Counted from the stretch's first letter, positions 8,297 through 18,343 are shown. The stretch is 64,000 bases of DNA from Candidatus Gastranaerophilales bacterium (GCA_944325595.1 CALVAQ010000003.1:62001-126000); one strand, 5' to 3'. The notes: generated from the sequence alone by a model not told the origin. Translations and numbers: made by a program.

Positions 8297-9163
8297 ATGA
8301 GCTTGAACGACAAAAATTTTATACAAAAAGCTTTTGATATTACAAAAGAAAATATTATTCTGGCGCAGCCTCTGATTATTTTTATGATTGTATTAAGTTT
8401 CACTCTTGCGGGATTATCCATGCAGGCGAACAGGGCTGCTTATATGATATTTGCTGTTGCTAACATTCTTTTGTGCACGGCATTTTTTGCCGGATGGTTT
8501 TATATGATAAAACAGGGCATATATCTTGACAAACGTGTACAAAACGGGGAATACAAAAAAGCGGAAGAAAGAGCTGCCGCTTCAATGGCACTGGGTAAGG
8601 AATTTTTTCCCGGGGTTGGTGAGTATTTTCTGCCTGTTACAATGACTCTGGCGGTATACACAATTGTTTTTCTCGGGATAATTTTTCTTTTTTACAAGAT
8701 AGGTTTGAATATTCTTCCTCATCCGCATATTGATTTAAACAAATTTGCCGAAGCCGTAAATTCCCCTCCGGCAGAAATGCAAAAATACGTTTACAGTCTC
8801 AGTATTGAGCAATTGAGAGCGCTCAATCTGTGGATGCTTTATGCAGGAAGCGTTTTTTGTGCGGTAAGTTTCCTTACAATGTTCTGGTTTCCTGCCATAT
8901 TTGATAAAAAGACAGAAAAACAGGAATTTTTCCTGCTGGTTCCGTTTTTGTCCTTCAAAAGAAATCTTGTCTTTCTTTTCAAAAACTTTTTGGGTTCTGT
9001 CGGAATAATGATTTTTCTGTTTGTCTTAAATACGGTTTTGTCGGTATTGAGTGTAATTTTTAACTTGAATATAATTCTTGCAATTGCGGGACTCATTATT
9101 TCTTTTTATTTTATGACATATGCTCTTGTTTTGATATTCTTGTACTATGAAGAACGAAAATAA
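8297..9163 (+). CDS. Hypothetical multi-pass membrane protein
   Basis: A 288-residue protein with about six hydrophobic helices: IILAQPLIIFMIVLSFTLAG, a second near residues 48-70, two in the middle around 110-135 and 185-205, and two at the C-terminus. It is not recognised. The layout of two helices, a charged loop (residues 75-105) and more helices resembles generic DUF-type bacterial membrane proteins. Its start looks leaderless, with TATAAT six bases before the ATG. The 3' end overlaps miaA by 17 bases, so the two are cotranscribed. Confidence 0.8.
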   Translation: MSLNDKNFIQKAFDITKENIILAQPLIIFMIVLSFTLAGLSMQANRAAYMIFAVANILLCTAFFAGWFYMIKQGIYLDKRVQNGEYKKAEERAAASMALGKEFFPGVGEYFLPVTMTLAVYTIVFLGIIFLFYKIGLNILPHPHIDLNKFAEAVNSPPAEMQKYVYSLSIEQLRALNLWMLYAGSVFCAVSFLTMFWFPAIFDKKTEKQEFFLLVPFLSFKRNLVFLFKNFLGSVGIMIFLFVLNTVLSVLSVIFNLNIILAIAGLIISFYFMTYALVLIFLYYEERK

Positions 9164-10070
9164 AAAAACGGTAATAGCAATTGTCGGACCTACGGCATCA
9201 GGAAAAACAGCACTTTCGATTGAAATTGCAAAAGCCCTTGAGACTGAAATAATATCTGCCGACTCAAGACAGATATACAAAGAATTTGATATAGCCACTG
9301 CAAAGCCTTCTGTTAAAGAGAGACAGGGGATAAAGCACCATATGATAGATGTTGTTGAACCCACGGAAGAATTCAGTGTCGCTGATTTTTCGGATTGTGC
9401 AAAAAAGATAATGGAAGCTCTTTTTTCTCAAGGCAAAATCCCTGTTGTTGCGGGAGGAACGGGACTGTATTTTCGAATACTGCTTGAAAACTATGAAATG
9501 CCGAGGGTTGCTCCGAACAAAGAACTCAGAGAAGAACTCCATAGAATAGAAAGAGAACAGGGAGTAAATGTTTTGTATGAAATGCTAAAAGAACTTGATC
9601 CCGTTCTTGCGCAAAAAATGCATCCGAATAACACTGTCAAAATCATACGTGCCCTTGAGGTTTGCAAAACACTCAACATTCCTATGTCTCAGGCTCAAAA
9701 AGTCAAACAAACACCGCAGTATAACGTATTGTGGTTCGGGCTTGGACACTTGAACGGACAGGACAGACAAGCCTTGTATGACAAAATTGATAGACGAGTT
9801 GATATGATGACAGAACAGGGGCTTGAAAAAGAAGCAAAATCCCTGTACGAAAAATACGGAAAAATCCCGAGTCTGTTGAATACAATAGGTTATCAGGAAT
9901 TTATCGAATATTTTGACGGAAATGTATCATTTGATACTGCTGTTGAAAAAATAAAACAAAATACACGCAGATACGCCAAAAGACAGCTAACATGGTTTCG
10001 CAGAAACACTCAAATTCACTGGCTGGATATTGGCAAATGTTCGGCAGAAGACATTCTGGAAAAACTTTAA
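9147..10070 (+). CDS. miaA: tRNA dimethylallyltransferase
   Basis: A 307-residue enzyme that attaches dimethylallyl to N6 of A37 in tRNAs reading UNN codons. The Walker A GPTASGKTALSIEIA lies at about residues 14-28. It is followed by ISADSRQIYKEFDIATAKP, the family's substrate-binding signature, and later VVAGGTGLYFR and NTRRYAKRQLTWFR, all in expected places. The start lies inside the end of the preceding membrane-protein gene. The stop is four bases from the convergent murJ stop. Confidence 0.97.
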   Translation: MKNENKKTVIAIVGPTASGKTALSIEIAKALETEIISADSRQIYKEFDIATAKPSVKERQGIKHHMIDVVEPTEEFSVADFSDCAKKIMEALFSQGKIPVVAGGTGLYFRILLENYEMPRVAPNKELREELHRIEREQGVNVLYEMLKELDPVLAQKMHPNNTVKIIRALEVCKTLNIPMSQAQKVKQTPQYNVLWFGLGHLNGQDRQALYDKIDRRVDMMTEQGLEKEAKSLYEKYGKIPSLLNTIGYQEFIEYFDGNVSFDTAVEKIKQNTRRYAKRQLTWFRRNTQIHWLDIGKCSAEDILEKL

Positions 10071-10074
10071 AAAT

Positions 10075-11700
10075 CTATTTTTTGAACTTCATCAATTTGC
10101 CTTTTGCTCTGCCGTACAGTTCAAAGACATAAGGAATTTTTACTATAGCGGCAAAAATGCTGTATACAACGGCACAGATTAATGTTATCAAAACGATTTT
10201 GACTATCAAAAACATCCGGGTAGGTTCAAAATATTTGTCCCACAGGTTGTATGCACCGAGGCAGACATAGTATGTTGCAACAGAAATCACAGCCATTTTC
10301 AAAAGATTTTTGAAGTAAATTCCGTAATCCATGTGCATTTTCTTTTTTATCAACAACCCGAGCCAGAAGCCGTTTATCAAAGTTACAAATGATGTAGAAA
10401 GTGTAATACCGCCTATTCCGAGTTGTTTTACAAATAAAAAGTTCAAGATGAATTTTATGACGATTGATGATAAAGCTACCAGAAACGGGGTTTTTGAATC
10501 ATTAAAAGCGTAAAAGACCCTTGTTATAGAGTCTCTGAAAACATAAAAAATAATTGATATTGACAGATAGCACAACGCCTCTGATACCATCATAGTGGCA
10601 ACTTCATTAAAAGCACCTCTTTGAAAAATAAGCTGGATAGCATTTGTAGACAACAGCAGTATCAAAACAAGAATAGGAAAAGCTACAAAATTGAGCAAAC
10701 CAACACCTTTGTTGAAGTAGTATCTTATGTTGTCATAGTCTTTTTCTCCGACAAGTTTTGAAAATATCGGGAACAAAGGAACAAGAAACGCCGTAACAAG
10801 AACCCCTACAGGAAATTGAAACAGTCTGTTTGCGTATCCGATAGCGGACCATGCACCTTCTTGAAGTTGAGAGGCAAAAAACATATCTACATAGATATAA
10901 ACCTGTCCTACGGTTGAACTTAAAATCGCAGGAAACAACAATTCAAGAATATTTTTGTACTGCGGATTGTTGAATACATCAAGATTGGGTCTGAATTTAA
11001 AGCCGAGGGATTTAAGCTTTGGCAGCTGATAAACAAACTGACACAATGCCCCCAGTGTAGTAGCAAGAGCCAGAACAACTCCCGAGTTGTCATGGTTTAC
11101 AAGCGTAATGACTATTATTATCGCCAGACTCATCAAAATAGGCGAAATATTTGGTATTAAAAATTCTTTGTATACAATCAAAATACCGTAATATATTCCG
11201 ACAACGCCGCCGACAACAAGTACAGGTGCCATTATTTTTAGATGCAGTGATGCCAGATGTATGAGCTGCGGCGAGCCGTTGGCTATAATTATTTTCATAA
11301 TTATGTCAGAAAAGGCAAAAACCAGCATTCCGAGTACAAGAAAGACAAGGAAAGATGAAGTTAAAAATGTATTGAACAGCTTGTTTACATTGTCCGGTGC
11401 TTTCGCTTCAAGGTCCGGTATGAGTTTTGAAAATACAGATACAACCGCACTGTGAAACGGTCCTCCGATACCTCCCAAAAGAACTATCGAAATAGCCGGT
11501 ATCTGGTATGCATAAAAATATGCATCCGACACCATTCCAGCTCCATAAAAATTTGCGATAACGATATCTCTCAAAAACCCGATGAGTTTGCTTATTATTG
11601 TGACAAAAGCAATAATCCACGCTGCTTTCAGCAGGCTCTGTGTTTTGGTAACACGCCCCTGCTCATGTGTATTTGACGGTGTTATCTGCTCATCTGTCAT
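10075..11700 (-). CDS. murJ: Lipid II flippase MurJ (MviN family)
   Basis: A 541-residue polytopic membrane protein with about 14 helices. It has family features such as FLRDIVIANFYGAG, DAYFYAYQIP, and repeated RLFQFPVGVLVTAFLVPLFP-type segments of the MOP exporter fold. MurJ moves lipid II across the inner membrane for peptidoglycan synthesis. Its start overlaps the end of the SpoIID-like gene by 11 bases, so the two wall-related genes form an operon on the minus strand. Confidence 0.95.
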   Translation of the reverse strand: MTDEQITPSNTHEQGRVTKTQSLLKAAWIIAFVTIISKLIGFLRDIVIANFYGAGMVSDAYFYAYQIPAISIVLLGGIGGPFHSAVVSVFSKLIPDLEAKAPDNVNKLFNTFLTSSFLVFLVLGMLVFAFSDIIMKIIIANGSPQLIHLASLHLKIMAPVLVVGGVVGIYYGILIVYKEFLIPNISPILMSLAIIIVITLVNHDNSGVVLALATTLGALCQFVYQLPKLKSLGFKFRPNLDVFNNPQYKNILELLFPAILSSTVGQVYIYVDMFFASQLQEGAWSAIGYANRLFQFPVGVLVTAFLVPLFPIFSKLVGEKDYDNIRYYFNKGVGLLNFVAFPILVLILLLSTNAIQLIFQRGAFNEVATMMVSEALCYLSISIIFYVFRDSITRVFYAFNDSKTPFLVALSSIVIKFILNFLFVKQLGIGGITLSTSFVTLINGFWLGLLIKKKMHMDYGIYFKNLLKMAVISVATYYVCLGAYNLWDKYFEPTRMFLIVKIVLITLICAVVYSIFAAIVKIPYVFELYGRAKGKLMKFKK

Positions 11701-13369
11701 TTTTTGCCTCTTTTATTTCAACATACATTGTTACGGGTTTTTTGTGAGTGTTTGTATAGGGGAGAATATATGTAATTTTGTTTTCTCCCTTTCTTATGTA
11801 AGAAGATATATCAATTCTTTCAGGTTTAAAAATATTCGGATTGATATCAAAATTGACTTCTTGTCCGTTTATCGCAACAGTGAGTTTTGTAAAATGGAAT
11901 CTGTTGTCTACAACAAGAAAAGCTTTTTTTCTGTTTGTATAAAAGTTCTGTAAAGCTGTATCCTGACCGTTTTGAGCAACAAGCGTAACGGGGTATGTAG
12001 TAATTGCTGTATCAGTAAAGTAGTGCTGGATTATTTCGTCGTAGGTATAACCTTTTTTTGCCATAGCACCGGCACCGTACTGGCTCATTCCGACACCGTG
12101 TCCAAATCCTCCGCCGTATGCTGTGACAATTTTTTCCGATTCGTTTTCCGGATTGTCTTTTATCTCAAATATAACATTTGCGGAAGGAAGTCCTATATTG
12201 TTTTTCTGAAACACACGTCTTATCTGAAGTTCTTTTTGTACATTGTATGTACCCTTGTCCGTAACAATATTTACAGACATCGCTTTTCCCGAGACACCCC
12301 GCCTTAGGACTTTGATTTCTTTTATATGTCCGAAATTGTCCGGATTATCAAGTTTCGGTCGGACAAAACCTGTAGCGGACTGAGTTTTGAGTGTCTTTTT
12401 CAATACGCCTTCAAGTTCGGCTAAAGACCATTCTTTTGTCCATCGAAAATATGGTGAATCATTATCAAAAGTCTCCGGTTTTGTCAGATAAAATCTCTTA
12501 AACTCATTTTCATTGCTCAACACAGGCGTTCTTGGATTGTCAGGAACGCCTTTCAAATAGGGTTTTGGCATACCCGGAAACATTTTGTTGCCTGAACCGA
12601 AATCGGTTGAAAAAGCATTTTCGTAGTTTTCCGTATAGCCGCCGGCTGTTGAACTGTATAGTGCAAGAACCATCTCGCCGTTATGCATTGCTACAATATT
12701 TTCTGTTGCTGCAACGGCTTCGTCTGACAGGTCTTTTTCAGTATTTGCTCCGTAATAAACCTGACATGCAACGGAGTCGCATACATCAAAATTGTGATAG
12801 TTTTTTTCTCTTGGTTTTAAAACATAGTTTCTTGCAAGCACTGCCTGAGCACGAAGAGCCTCTTCTCCAAAGCGTACCGGCATTTCATTCGGTACAACAC
12901 CTCTCAAATATGACTGCAAATCCAGAATATTTATCAAATTGAACTGGTTGTTTTTTTTCGGGACTTTTGTTATTTCAAAAGTACCTCTGTAATATGCCGG
13001 TTTTCCTGCTCTTTTTAGGTTCGTGACGGTAACATAGCCGTTTTCGGAAGAAACTTCTACAGGACCTGAGATATTTGCCGCAATTTGGGTTTCATCCATA
13101 TAGATATCAAAAATATTGTTTTTGATTATTACTTTGACATTTTCTCCTGCGCCGAAATCAGCAATAACAGAGTTTGTCTTTTTGTCCGTAAGCCTGAAAT
13201 TGTCCGTAGCGCTCACGGAAATATTGTTAAAATAATAGTCCTTAAATCCGGAATCACTGATGCCGACTTTGACAATTCTGCCTTCGTTTGCAGGCACTGC
13301 AAAAACTGTATGCGCCGTACATACGGCTGCTGCAGTCAAAATTAAAGCTGTAAGAAATTTTTTATACAT
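11690..13369 (-). CDS. SpoIID/LytB domain protein, exported
   Basis: A 559-residue protein with a signal peptide at about residues 1-24 (MYKKFLTALILTAAAVCTAH...). The central part carries the SpoIID core: YLRGVVPNEMPVRFGEEALR, then AQAVLARNYVL, and later GHGVGMSQYGAGAMAKKGYTY. SpoIID proteins are lytic transglycosylases that cut denuded glycan strands. In non-spore-formers they are thought to act in wall remodelling or amidase enhancement. The last 90 residues form an extra beta-rich region. It is cotranscribed with murJ downstream. Confidence 0.92.
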   Translation of the reverse strand: MYKKFLTALILTAAAVCTAHTVFAVPANEGRIVKVGISDSGFKDYYFNNISVSATDNFRLTDKKTNSVIADFGAGENVKVIIKNNIFDIYMDETQIAANISGPVEVSSENGYVTVTNLKRAGKPAYYRGTFEITKVPKKNNQFNLINILDLQSYLRGVVPNEMPVRFGEEALRAQAVLARNYVLKPREKNYHNFDVCDSVACQVYYGANTEKDLSDEAVAATENIVAMHNGEMVLALYSSTAGGYTENYENAFSTDFGSGNKMFPGMPKPYLKGVPDNPRTPVLSNENEFKRFYLTKPETFDNDSPYFRWTKEWSLAELEGVLKKTLKTQSATGFVRPKLDNPDNFGHIKEIKVLRRGVSGKAMSVNIVTDKGTYNVQKELQIRRVFQKNNIGLPSANVIFEIKDNPENESEKIVTAYGGGFGHGVGMSQYGAGAMAKKGYTYDEIIQHYFTDTAITTYPVTLVAQNGQDTALQNFYTNRKKAFLVVDNRFHFTKLTVAINGQEVNFDINPNIFKPERIDISSYIRKGENKITYILPYTNTHKKPVTMYVEIKEAKNDR

Positions 13370-13471
13370 AACTCTCCCTATAGGAAGATTTTATAATAAA
13401 AACAATTTTCAGACAGCTTGTTTACAACAAATTATAATTATTGATTAATTATTTATTTAATCAATGTAAAT

Positions 13472-15241
13472 TCATTTTATATAAGGTTTTACAAATTCAA
13501 TGATTTTTTCAACGGCTTCGTCGGGTTTTAGTTTGAAGACTTCTTCCGTTTCTCTCACTTTGAACTCAACAAGCCCTTCATTTATTGTTTTACCGACAGT
13601 AATTCTAAACGGAAAACCTATCAAATCAGCATCTTTGAATTTGACACCCGCACGTTCATCTCTGTCGTCAAAAACAACTTCCACTTTTGCGGCATTGAGT
13701 TTTTCGTAAATTTCATTTGCAACTTTCATCTGTAATTCATCCTGAACATTTACGGGAACAATATCAACGTGGTAAGGTGCAATAGCTACCGGCCATTTGA
13801 TACCGTGTTCATCGTGGTGGCGCTCAACAGCTGCAGCTGCAGTTCTTGAAATACCTATACCGTAACAGCCCATAATAAACGGCTGGGTTTTTCCGTTTTC
13901 ATCAAGATATACGGCATTCATTGCTTTGGAATATTTTGTACCGAGCTGGAAGATATTACCGACTTCGATGCCTTTTGTTACAAACAAAGGCTCGCCACAG
14001 TCGGGGCATTTTTCTCCTGCTTCAACAAGTCTGATGTCAGCAAAAATCGGAGTGTTTAAGTCAGACCAGTTTACACCCGTAAAGTGTTTGTCTGTTTCGT
14101 TTGCACCTATTACAAAGTTTTTCATCTCCTGTGCTGTCAAATCTGCCACAACAGTGATTTTTTCGCCTTCATATTCTTCCGGTATTTTTACAAGTTCAAT
14201 ATCTTTCGGTCCGACAAATCCTTTGCTAGCGCCGAATATTGCTTCCAATTCGGCAGGGGCAGCGCTTCTGATTTCATTGGCTTTGACTGCATTCATTACT
14301 TTTGTTTCTTCAAAAGTCTTGTCGGCTCTGATTAATGCCATAACAATTCTGTTGTCGGCAACGTAAATCATGGATTTTAAAATTACGGTAGAAGGAACCT
14401 TTAAAAATGCGGCAAGTTCTTCTATTGTAGTTGTATCAGGTGTATCGACTTTTTTGAATTCATCAAAGCCGAATTTTGAACCGTCTGTTTCAGCAGGTTC
14501 AAGTACTGAGATTGCATGGTTTGCGTTAGCTGCATAACCGCATGATTTGTTTTTGCAGAAGAATACATCGTTTTCTCCGGCATTGTTTTCGTTGTCATCA
14601 ATCAGAACCATATATTCATGAGATACCGCACCGCCGATAGCCCCTGAATCTGACTGAACGGCTTTTGTTTCCAGCCCGCAGCGTTCAAATATTTTGTAAT
14701 ATGCATCCGCCATAATTTTGTATGACTTTTCAAGTCCTTCTTGAGAGGAATCAAAGCTGTATGCATCTTTCATGATAAATTCTCTTCCTCTCAAAAGTCC
14801 GTAGCGGGGACGAACTTCATCGCGGAATTTTGACTGGATTTGATATAAATTTACCGGCAATTGTTTGTATGATTTTATACCTTCTCTTGCCACTGCTGTA
14901 ATTACTTCTTCATGAGTGGGTCCCAGACACATGCCTCTGCCGTGGCGGTCTTTAAGTCGCATAAGCTCTTTTCCGTAGACATTCCATCTGCCGGATTCCT
15001 GCCAGAGTTCTTCCGGCTGGACAAAAGGCATAAGCATTTCCTGAGCGCCTGCTGCATCCATTTCTTCTCTTACAATATTTTCAACTTTTTTCAGAACTCT
15101 CCACATCAAAGGCAGATAATTGTAAACACCCTGTGCAAGTTTTCTTATATATCCCGCTCTGACAAGCAATTTGTGGCTGATAACTTCAGCATCAGACGGG
15201 TATTCTCTCAATGTTTGTACAAACAGTTTTGACATTTTCAT
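13472..15241 (-). CDS. proS: Prolyl-tRNA synthetase
   Basis: A 589-residue bacterial-type class II enzyme that charges tRNA-Pro. Seen: the N-terminal SHKLLVRAGYIRKLAQGVYNYLP region, motif 2 KFRDEVRPRYGLLRGREFIMKDAYSF, an inserted YbaK-like editing domain around residues 230-390, and motif 3 with FIMGCYGIGISRT. Two in-frame ATGs exist (15241 and 15235), with AAGGAC about 10 bases before the first; the upstream one is kept. No T-box is evident, but the leader (15242-15361) has GC-rich complementary segments (CCGG...CCGG) that may fold. Confidence 0.97.
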   Translation of the reverse strand: MKMSKLFVQTLREYPSDAEVISHKLLVRAGYIRKLAQGVYNYLPLMWRVLKKVENIVREEMDAAGAQEMLMPFVQPEELWQESGRWNVYGKELMRLKDRHGRGMCLGPTHEEVITAVAREGIKSYKQLPVNLYQIQSKFRDEVRPRYGLLRGREFIMKDAYSFDSSQEGLEKSYKIMADAYYKIFERCGLETKAVQSDSGAIGGAVSHEYMVLIDDNENNAGENDVFFCKNKSCGYAANANHAISVLEPAETDGSKFGFDEFKKVDTPDTTTIEELAAFLKVPSTVILKSMIYVADNRIVMALIRADKTFEETKVMNAVKANEIRSAAPAELEAIFGASKGFVGPKDIELVKIPEEYEGEKITVVADLTAQEMKNFVIGANETDKHFTGVNWSDLNTPIFADIRLVEAGEKCPDCGEPLFVTKGIEVGNIFQLGTKYSKAMNAVYLDENGKTQPFIMGCYGIGISRTAAAAVERHHDEHGIKWPVAIAPYHVDIVPVNVQDELQMKVANEIYEKLNAAKVEVVFDDRDERAGVKFKDADLIGFPFRITVGKTINEGLVEFKVRETEEVFKLKPDEAVEKIIEFVKPYIK

Positions 15242-15415
15242 AGTTTAACAAGTCCTTTTTATAGCGCTACAACGCTGTTTTGCCCTCCGGATAACGCTTT
15301 GTGCCGGCTGAGGGGCTTCACACACTTTAATATTAACACAAAAAAACTTGATAATAATTTTTTAGCAGTCTAAAATCAAATTACCGAATAAATCATACAG
15401 AAGGGAATGAAAAAA

Positions 15416-15616
15416 ATGAAAAAAGATATTCATCCGGAATATAAAAAAATGAAAATCAAATGCGTTTGCGGCAATGAAATCGAAACAGGTTCCGTTGAAG
15501 AAAACATTACCGTTGAAATTTGCAACAAATGCCATCCGTTCTACACCGGCAACCAGAAAATCATGGATACCGAAGGTAGAGTTGAAAGATTCAAAAAAAG
15601 ATACGAACAAAAGTAA
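15416..15616 (+). CDS. rpmE: 50S ribosomal protein L31, zinc-binding type
   Basis: A 66-residue small ribosomal protein. It has KCVCGN near the N-terminus and [10 protein letters not shown] in the middle, giving the cysteine ligands of the zinc-binding (C+) form, and ends with [10 protein letters not shown]. An ATG at 15407 is in frame, but the AAGGG at 15401-15405 is one base from it and ten bases from the ATG at 15416, so the latter is chosen. The gene is monocistronic, with its own terminator at 15643-15677. Confidence 0.95.
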   Translation: MKKDIHPEYKKMKIKCVCGNEIETGSVEENITVEICNKCHPFYTGNQKIMDTEGRVERFKKRYEQK

Positions 15617-15642
15617 GTTTGTTTTTTATCTTAAAAAATTCA

Positions 15643-15677
15643 AAAAAGAGGACTTTAATTTCAGAGTCCTCTTTTTG
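15643..15677 (+). terminator. Rho-independent terminator after rpmE
   Basis: A 12-bp stem (AAAAAGAGGACT paired with AGTCCTCTTTTT) with a ten-base loop ends in a run of T. It lies 27 bases after the L31 stop. Confidence 0.9.
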
Positions 15678-15729
15678 TATGCAAATTTTTTATTAATGTG
15701 AATAGAGTTCTCTTTGTCCGAACATAAAT

Positions 15730-15737
15730 GCTATAAT
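15730..15737 (+). promoter_or_regulatory. Extended -10 promoter of uvrC, leaderless geometry
   Basis: TGCTATAAT ends at 15737, six bases (TTTGCT) before the ATG at 15744. The promoter position rules out the longer reading frame beginning at 15714 and implies an mRNA starting at or beside the start codon. Confidence 0.65.
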
Positions 15738-15743
15738 TTTGCT

Positions 15744-17597
15744 ATGGCAATACAAAATGCAAATCTCAGTGCAGAAGTAAAGCAAACTCTGTCAATAATT
15801 CCTGAACTCAGCGGTTCTTATCAATACTATGACAAGGACGGCGAGATTATTTATGTCGGGAAAGCAAAAAATCTAAAAAAGAGAGTACACAGCTATTTCA
15901 ACAAAAACCACGATTCGCCGAAGCTTAAGGTTATGGTTCCTCAGATTGCAAAAATCAAGTTTATTGTCACAGACAGTGAAGTTGAGGCGCTTATTCTTGA
16001 AAGCCATCTTATAAAAAAACACAAACCCAAATACAATGTTCTTTTAAAAGATGACAAAAAATTTCCGTATTTTGTAATAACTGATGAAGAATATCCGAGA
16101 ATAATTGTTGCCAGAAAAGCAAACAAAAACAAAATCAAAGGCAAATATTTCGGTCCATACACCGATTCCAGAGCAATGTATTCTACACTGGATTTGATAA
16201 AGAAACTTTTTCCCCTCAAACAGTGTAAAACTCCGAAATTCAAAGACCGTCCCTGCCTTTATTATCATATAGGACGTTGTATGGCACCGTGCCAGAGACT
16301 TATTGCACCCGAAGAATACAAAAAAATTCTCAAAAATGTAGAACTCTTTTTGACAGGCAAACAGAAAGAACTTGTTGCTGCACTAAAAAAAGAGATGGAA
16401 AAATATGCCGAAAAAGAGGATTTTGAAAAGGCGGCACGATACCGTGACAGCTGGATGGATGTCCAAAAAACAATGGAACATCAGAAAGTTGTCTTTGAAA
16501 ACACAAATATAAATCAGGACATAATCTCCGTATACAGTGAGGGCAGCCTGTTTGTTGTTTCACTGCTTCAAATCAGGCAGGGCAGATTGACGGACAAAAA
16601 AGATTTCCAGTTTTCAAATCTCAACCTTTCAACAGAAAATGAAGTTTTGACGACATTTTTGAAGGAATATTATTCCATGACATCCGAATATGACATTCCT
16701 TCCGCCGTTGTTTTGCCTAAGGTGCTGGAGAAGCAGGAGTTGGAATTGTATTCCAAATGGCTTGAGTCATCGGCAGGCAAAAAAGTAAAAATTACAGACA
16801 CTCCGACAAAAAGAAATCTTGAACTTTTAAACCTTGCGCAGAAAAACGCAAAATTCTATTTTGAAAAAGTTAAACTTGAAAAGTTAACCGAAATCCAGAG
16901 AGACTACAACGAAGTCGGAAGCTACGTTCAAGAAAAACTCAAACTTTCAAAATTTCCATACACGGTAGAATGTTTTGATATTTCTCACATTCAGGGTACA
17001 AACACTGTGGCATCTATGGTTACTTTTGAAAACGGTATGCCGAAAAAATCAAAATACAGAAAATTCAAGGTTCGTTCGACAGAATCAAAACCTGATGACT
17101 TTAAATCTTTACAGGAAGTTGTGGAAAGAAGGTATTTTGGCAAATTGTCCGAGACAATGCCGTTGCCGGATTTGATAATTATAGACGGCGGTAAAGGACA
17201 GCTCTCTTCCGTTCTTGAAATTTTTGATAAACACGACTTTCATCCGGATGTGGTTTCTCTTGCAAAACGACTGGAAGAAGTCTTTAAACCGCATCAATCA
17301 AGACCTGTTATTTTTCCGATAAACTCGCCCGCTTTGTACTTTTTTCAAAGAATTAGAGACGAAGCACACCGTTTTGCCATAACTTTCCACAGAAATCTGA
17401 GAGGCAAAAAAGCGACAGAATCAATTCTTGATGAAATAAAAGGGCTTTCAAAAGAAAACAAAGAAAAACTGCTTCAAAAATTTAAAAATATAAACAAAAT
17501 CTCAAAAGCGGATTTGGAGGAACTGAAAGAAGTTATTCATACCCGTGCGGCAAAAGCGGTTTACAACTTTTTTAATCCGAATGTTCAGGCAGAATAA
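15744..17597 (+). CDS. uvrC: UvrABC excinuclease subunit C
   Basis: A 617-residue protein from the chosen start. UvrC makes the two incisions in nucleotide excision repair. The N-terminal GIY-YIG nuclease is seen as GSYQYY...EIIYVGKAKNLKKRV (residues about 20-45). A UVR domain follows (KEDFEKAARYRDSW), then the RNase H-like endonuclease domain with VECFDISHIQGT and LIIDGGKGQL. Helix-hairpin-helix motifs lie near the C-terminus. Ten extra N-terminal codons are possible but lie within the promoter. Confidence 0.97.
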   Translation: MAIQNANLSAEVKQTLSIIPELSGSYQYYDKDGEIIYVGKAKNLKKRVHSYFNKNHDSPKLKVMVPQIAKIKFIVTDSEVEALILESHLIKKHKPKYNVLLKDDKKFPYFVITDEEYPRIIVARKANKNKIKGKYFGPYTDSRAMYSTLDLIKKLFPLKQCKTPKFKDRPCLYYHIGRCMAPCQRLIAPEEYKKILKNVELFLTGKQKELVAALKKEMEKYAEKEDFEKAARYRDSWMDVQKTMEHQKVVFENTNINQDIISVYSEGSLFVVSLLQIRQGRLTDKKDFQFSNLNLSTENEVLTTFLKEYYSMTSEYDIPSAVVLPKVLEKQELELYSKWLESSAGKKVKITDTPTKRNLELLNLAQKNAKFYFEKVKLEKLTEIQRDYNEVGSYVQEKLKLSKFPYTVECFDISHIQGTNTVASMVTFENGMPKKSKYRKFKVRSTESKPDDFKSLQEVVERRYFGKLSETMPLPDLIIIDGGKGQLSSVLEIFDKHDFHPDVVSLAKRLEEVFKPHQSRPVIFPINSPALYFFQRIRDEAHRFAITFHRNLRGKKATESILDEIKGLSKENKEKLLQKFKNINKISKADLEELKEVIHTRAAKAVYNFFNPNVQAE

Positions 17598-17786
17598 TTT
17601 TTTACAAAAAGACAGTATATGAGGGTTTAAATTGTCCGGCAAACTGTCGTTCTGTATGAACGGAGCAGCAGGTCGGAAGTTTGCCTTCTTTTTCGGCTGA
17701 GCTATAGCGAAACGTGAAAAATTGCCTCACGAAACAATCTATAAATTTTTATTCTTTTTACAAAACTGTATATAGTGAACTTTTTG

Positions 17787-17831
17787 GTTCATTTTTTCTT
17801 TTTGCCTCGCAAACAAAAAGAAAAAATGAAC
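17787..17831. repeat. Perfect 18-bp inverted repeat
   Basis: GTTCATTTTTTCTTTTTG at 17787-17804 is exactly complementary to 17814-17831, with a nine-base loop CCTCGCAAA, followed by ATATAAA. Layout and flanks match the palindrome at 2122-2170. Confidence 0.75.
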
Positions 17832-18158
17832 ATATAAACAAAAAACCTTTAACTAAAAACAATTGTCTTTGAAACAAGAATCTTTTTTCTTTAGATACTT
17901 TTCTTTCTTTGTATCTTGCAGGCATACCCAAAGGGCATCCTGATATGTACGGCTCGTACCTCGCCTACATCTCAAGCAAGAAAGAAAAGTATCACAAAAG
18001 AAAGAAACCGGCGCTTATTAAAAGAAACAGTAAAGTGTTTTATCAAAGATTTTGCCACGACAAGCTGTGGTCAAAATCTTTTTAAAACACAACTGTTTCT
18101 AGTCAATGTTGCATCAGGGCTCTGCCCTGAAACCCGTTTATTCTCTAATTATTAAAAC

Positions 18159-18188
18159 GTAGGTCGGATTTACTAATCCGACAAAATT
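18159..18188. repeat. Dispersed GTAGGTCGGATT hairpin, copy 1
   Basis: GTAGGTCGGATT, a four-base loop, then AATCCGACAAAAT. The same 30-base sequence, differing at about one or two positions, occurs at 52891-52920 in another intergenic gap. Confidence 0.75.
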
Positions 18189-18222
18189 ATACTCCCGCAG
18201 GAGATGGAGAATTATCAGGCAA

Positions 18223-18343
18223 ACTGTCATTCTGAAGCGTTAAAAAAACATCGTTGTAAGGATAACGCTGTGTTCAGAATCTTACCTGCTTGGTGTGTAA
18301 CCATCTATCAGGTAAAATTCTGAAACTAGTTCAGAATGACAGT
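18223..18343. repeat. 14-bp inverted-repeat element (TGTCATTCTGA type)
   Basis: ACTGTCATTCTGAA at 18223-18236 is exactly complementary to 18330-18343. Nested complementary pieces (CAGAAT/ATTCTG, ACCTG/CAGGT) lie inside. It looks like a small non-coding palindromic element about 120 bases long. Confidence 0.65.

Noticed and set aside
15242..15361. T-box or other riboswitch upstream of proS
   Set aside because: Complementary GC-rich pieces exist, but no T-box sequence or specifier arrangement could be identified.
15714..15743. Longer UvrC start
   Set aside because: The extra ten codons cover the extended -10 promoter and are absent from the usual UvrC N-terminus.
17916..18155. Plus-strand 79-codon frame in the repeat region
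   Set aside because: It spans inverted repeats, with no ribosome site and no protein-like pattern.
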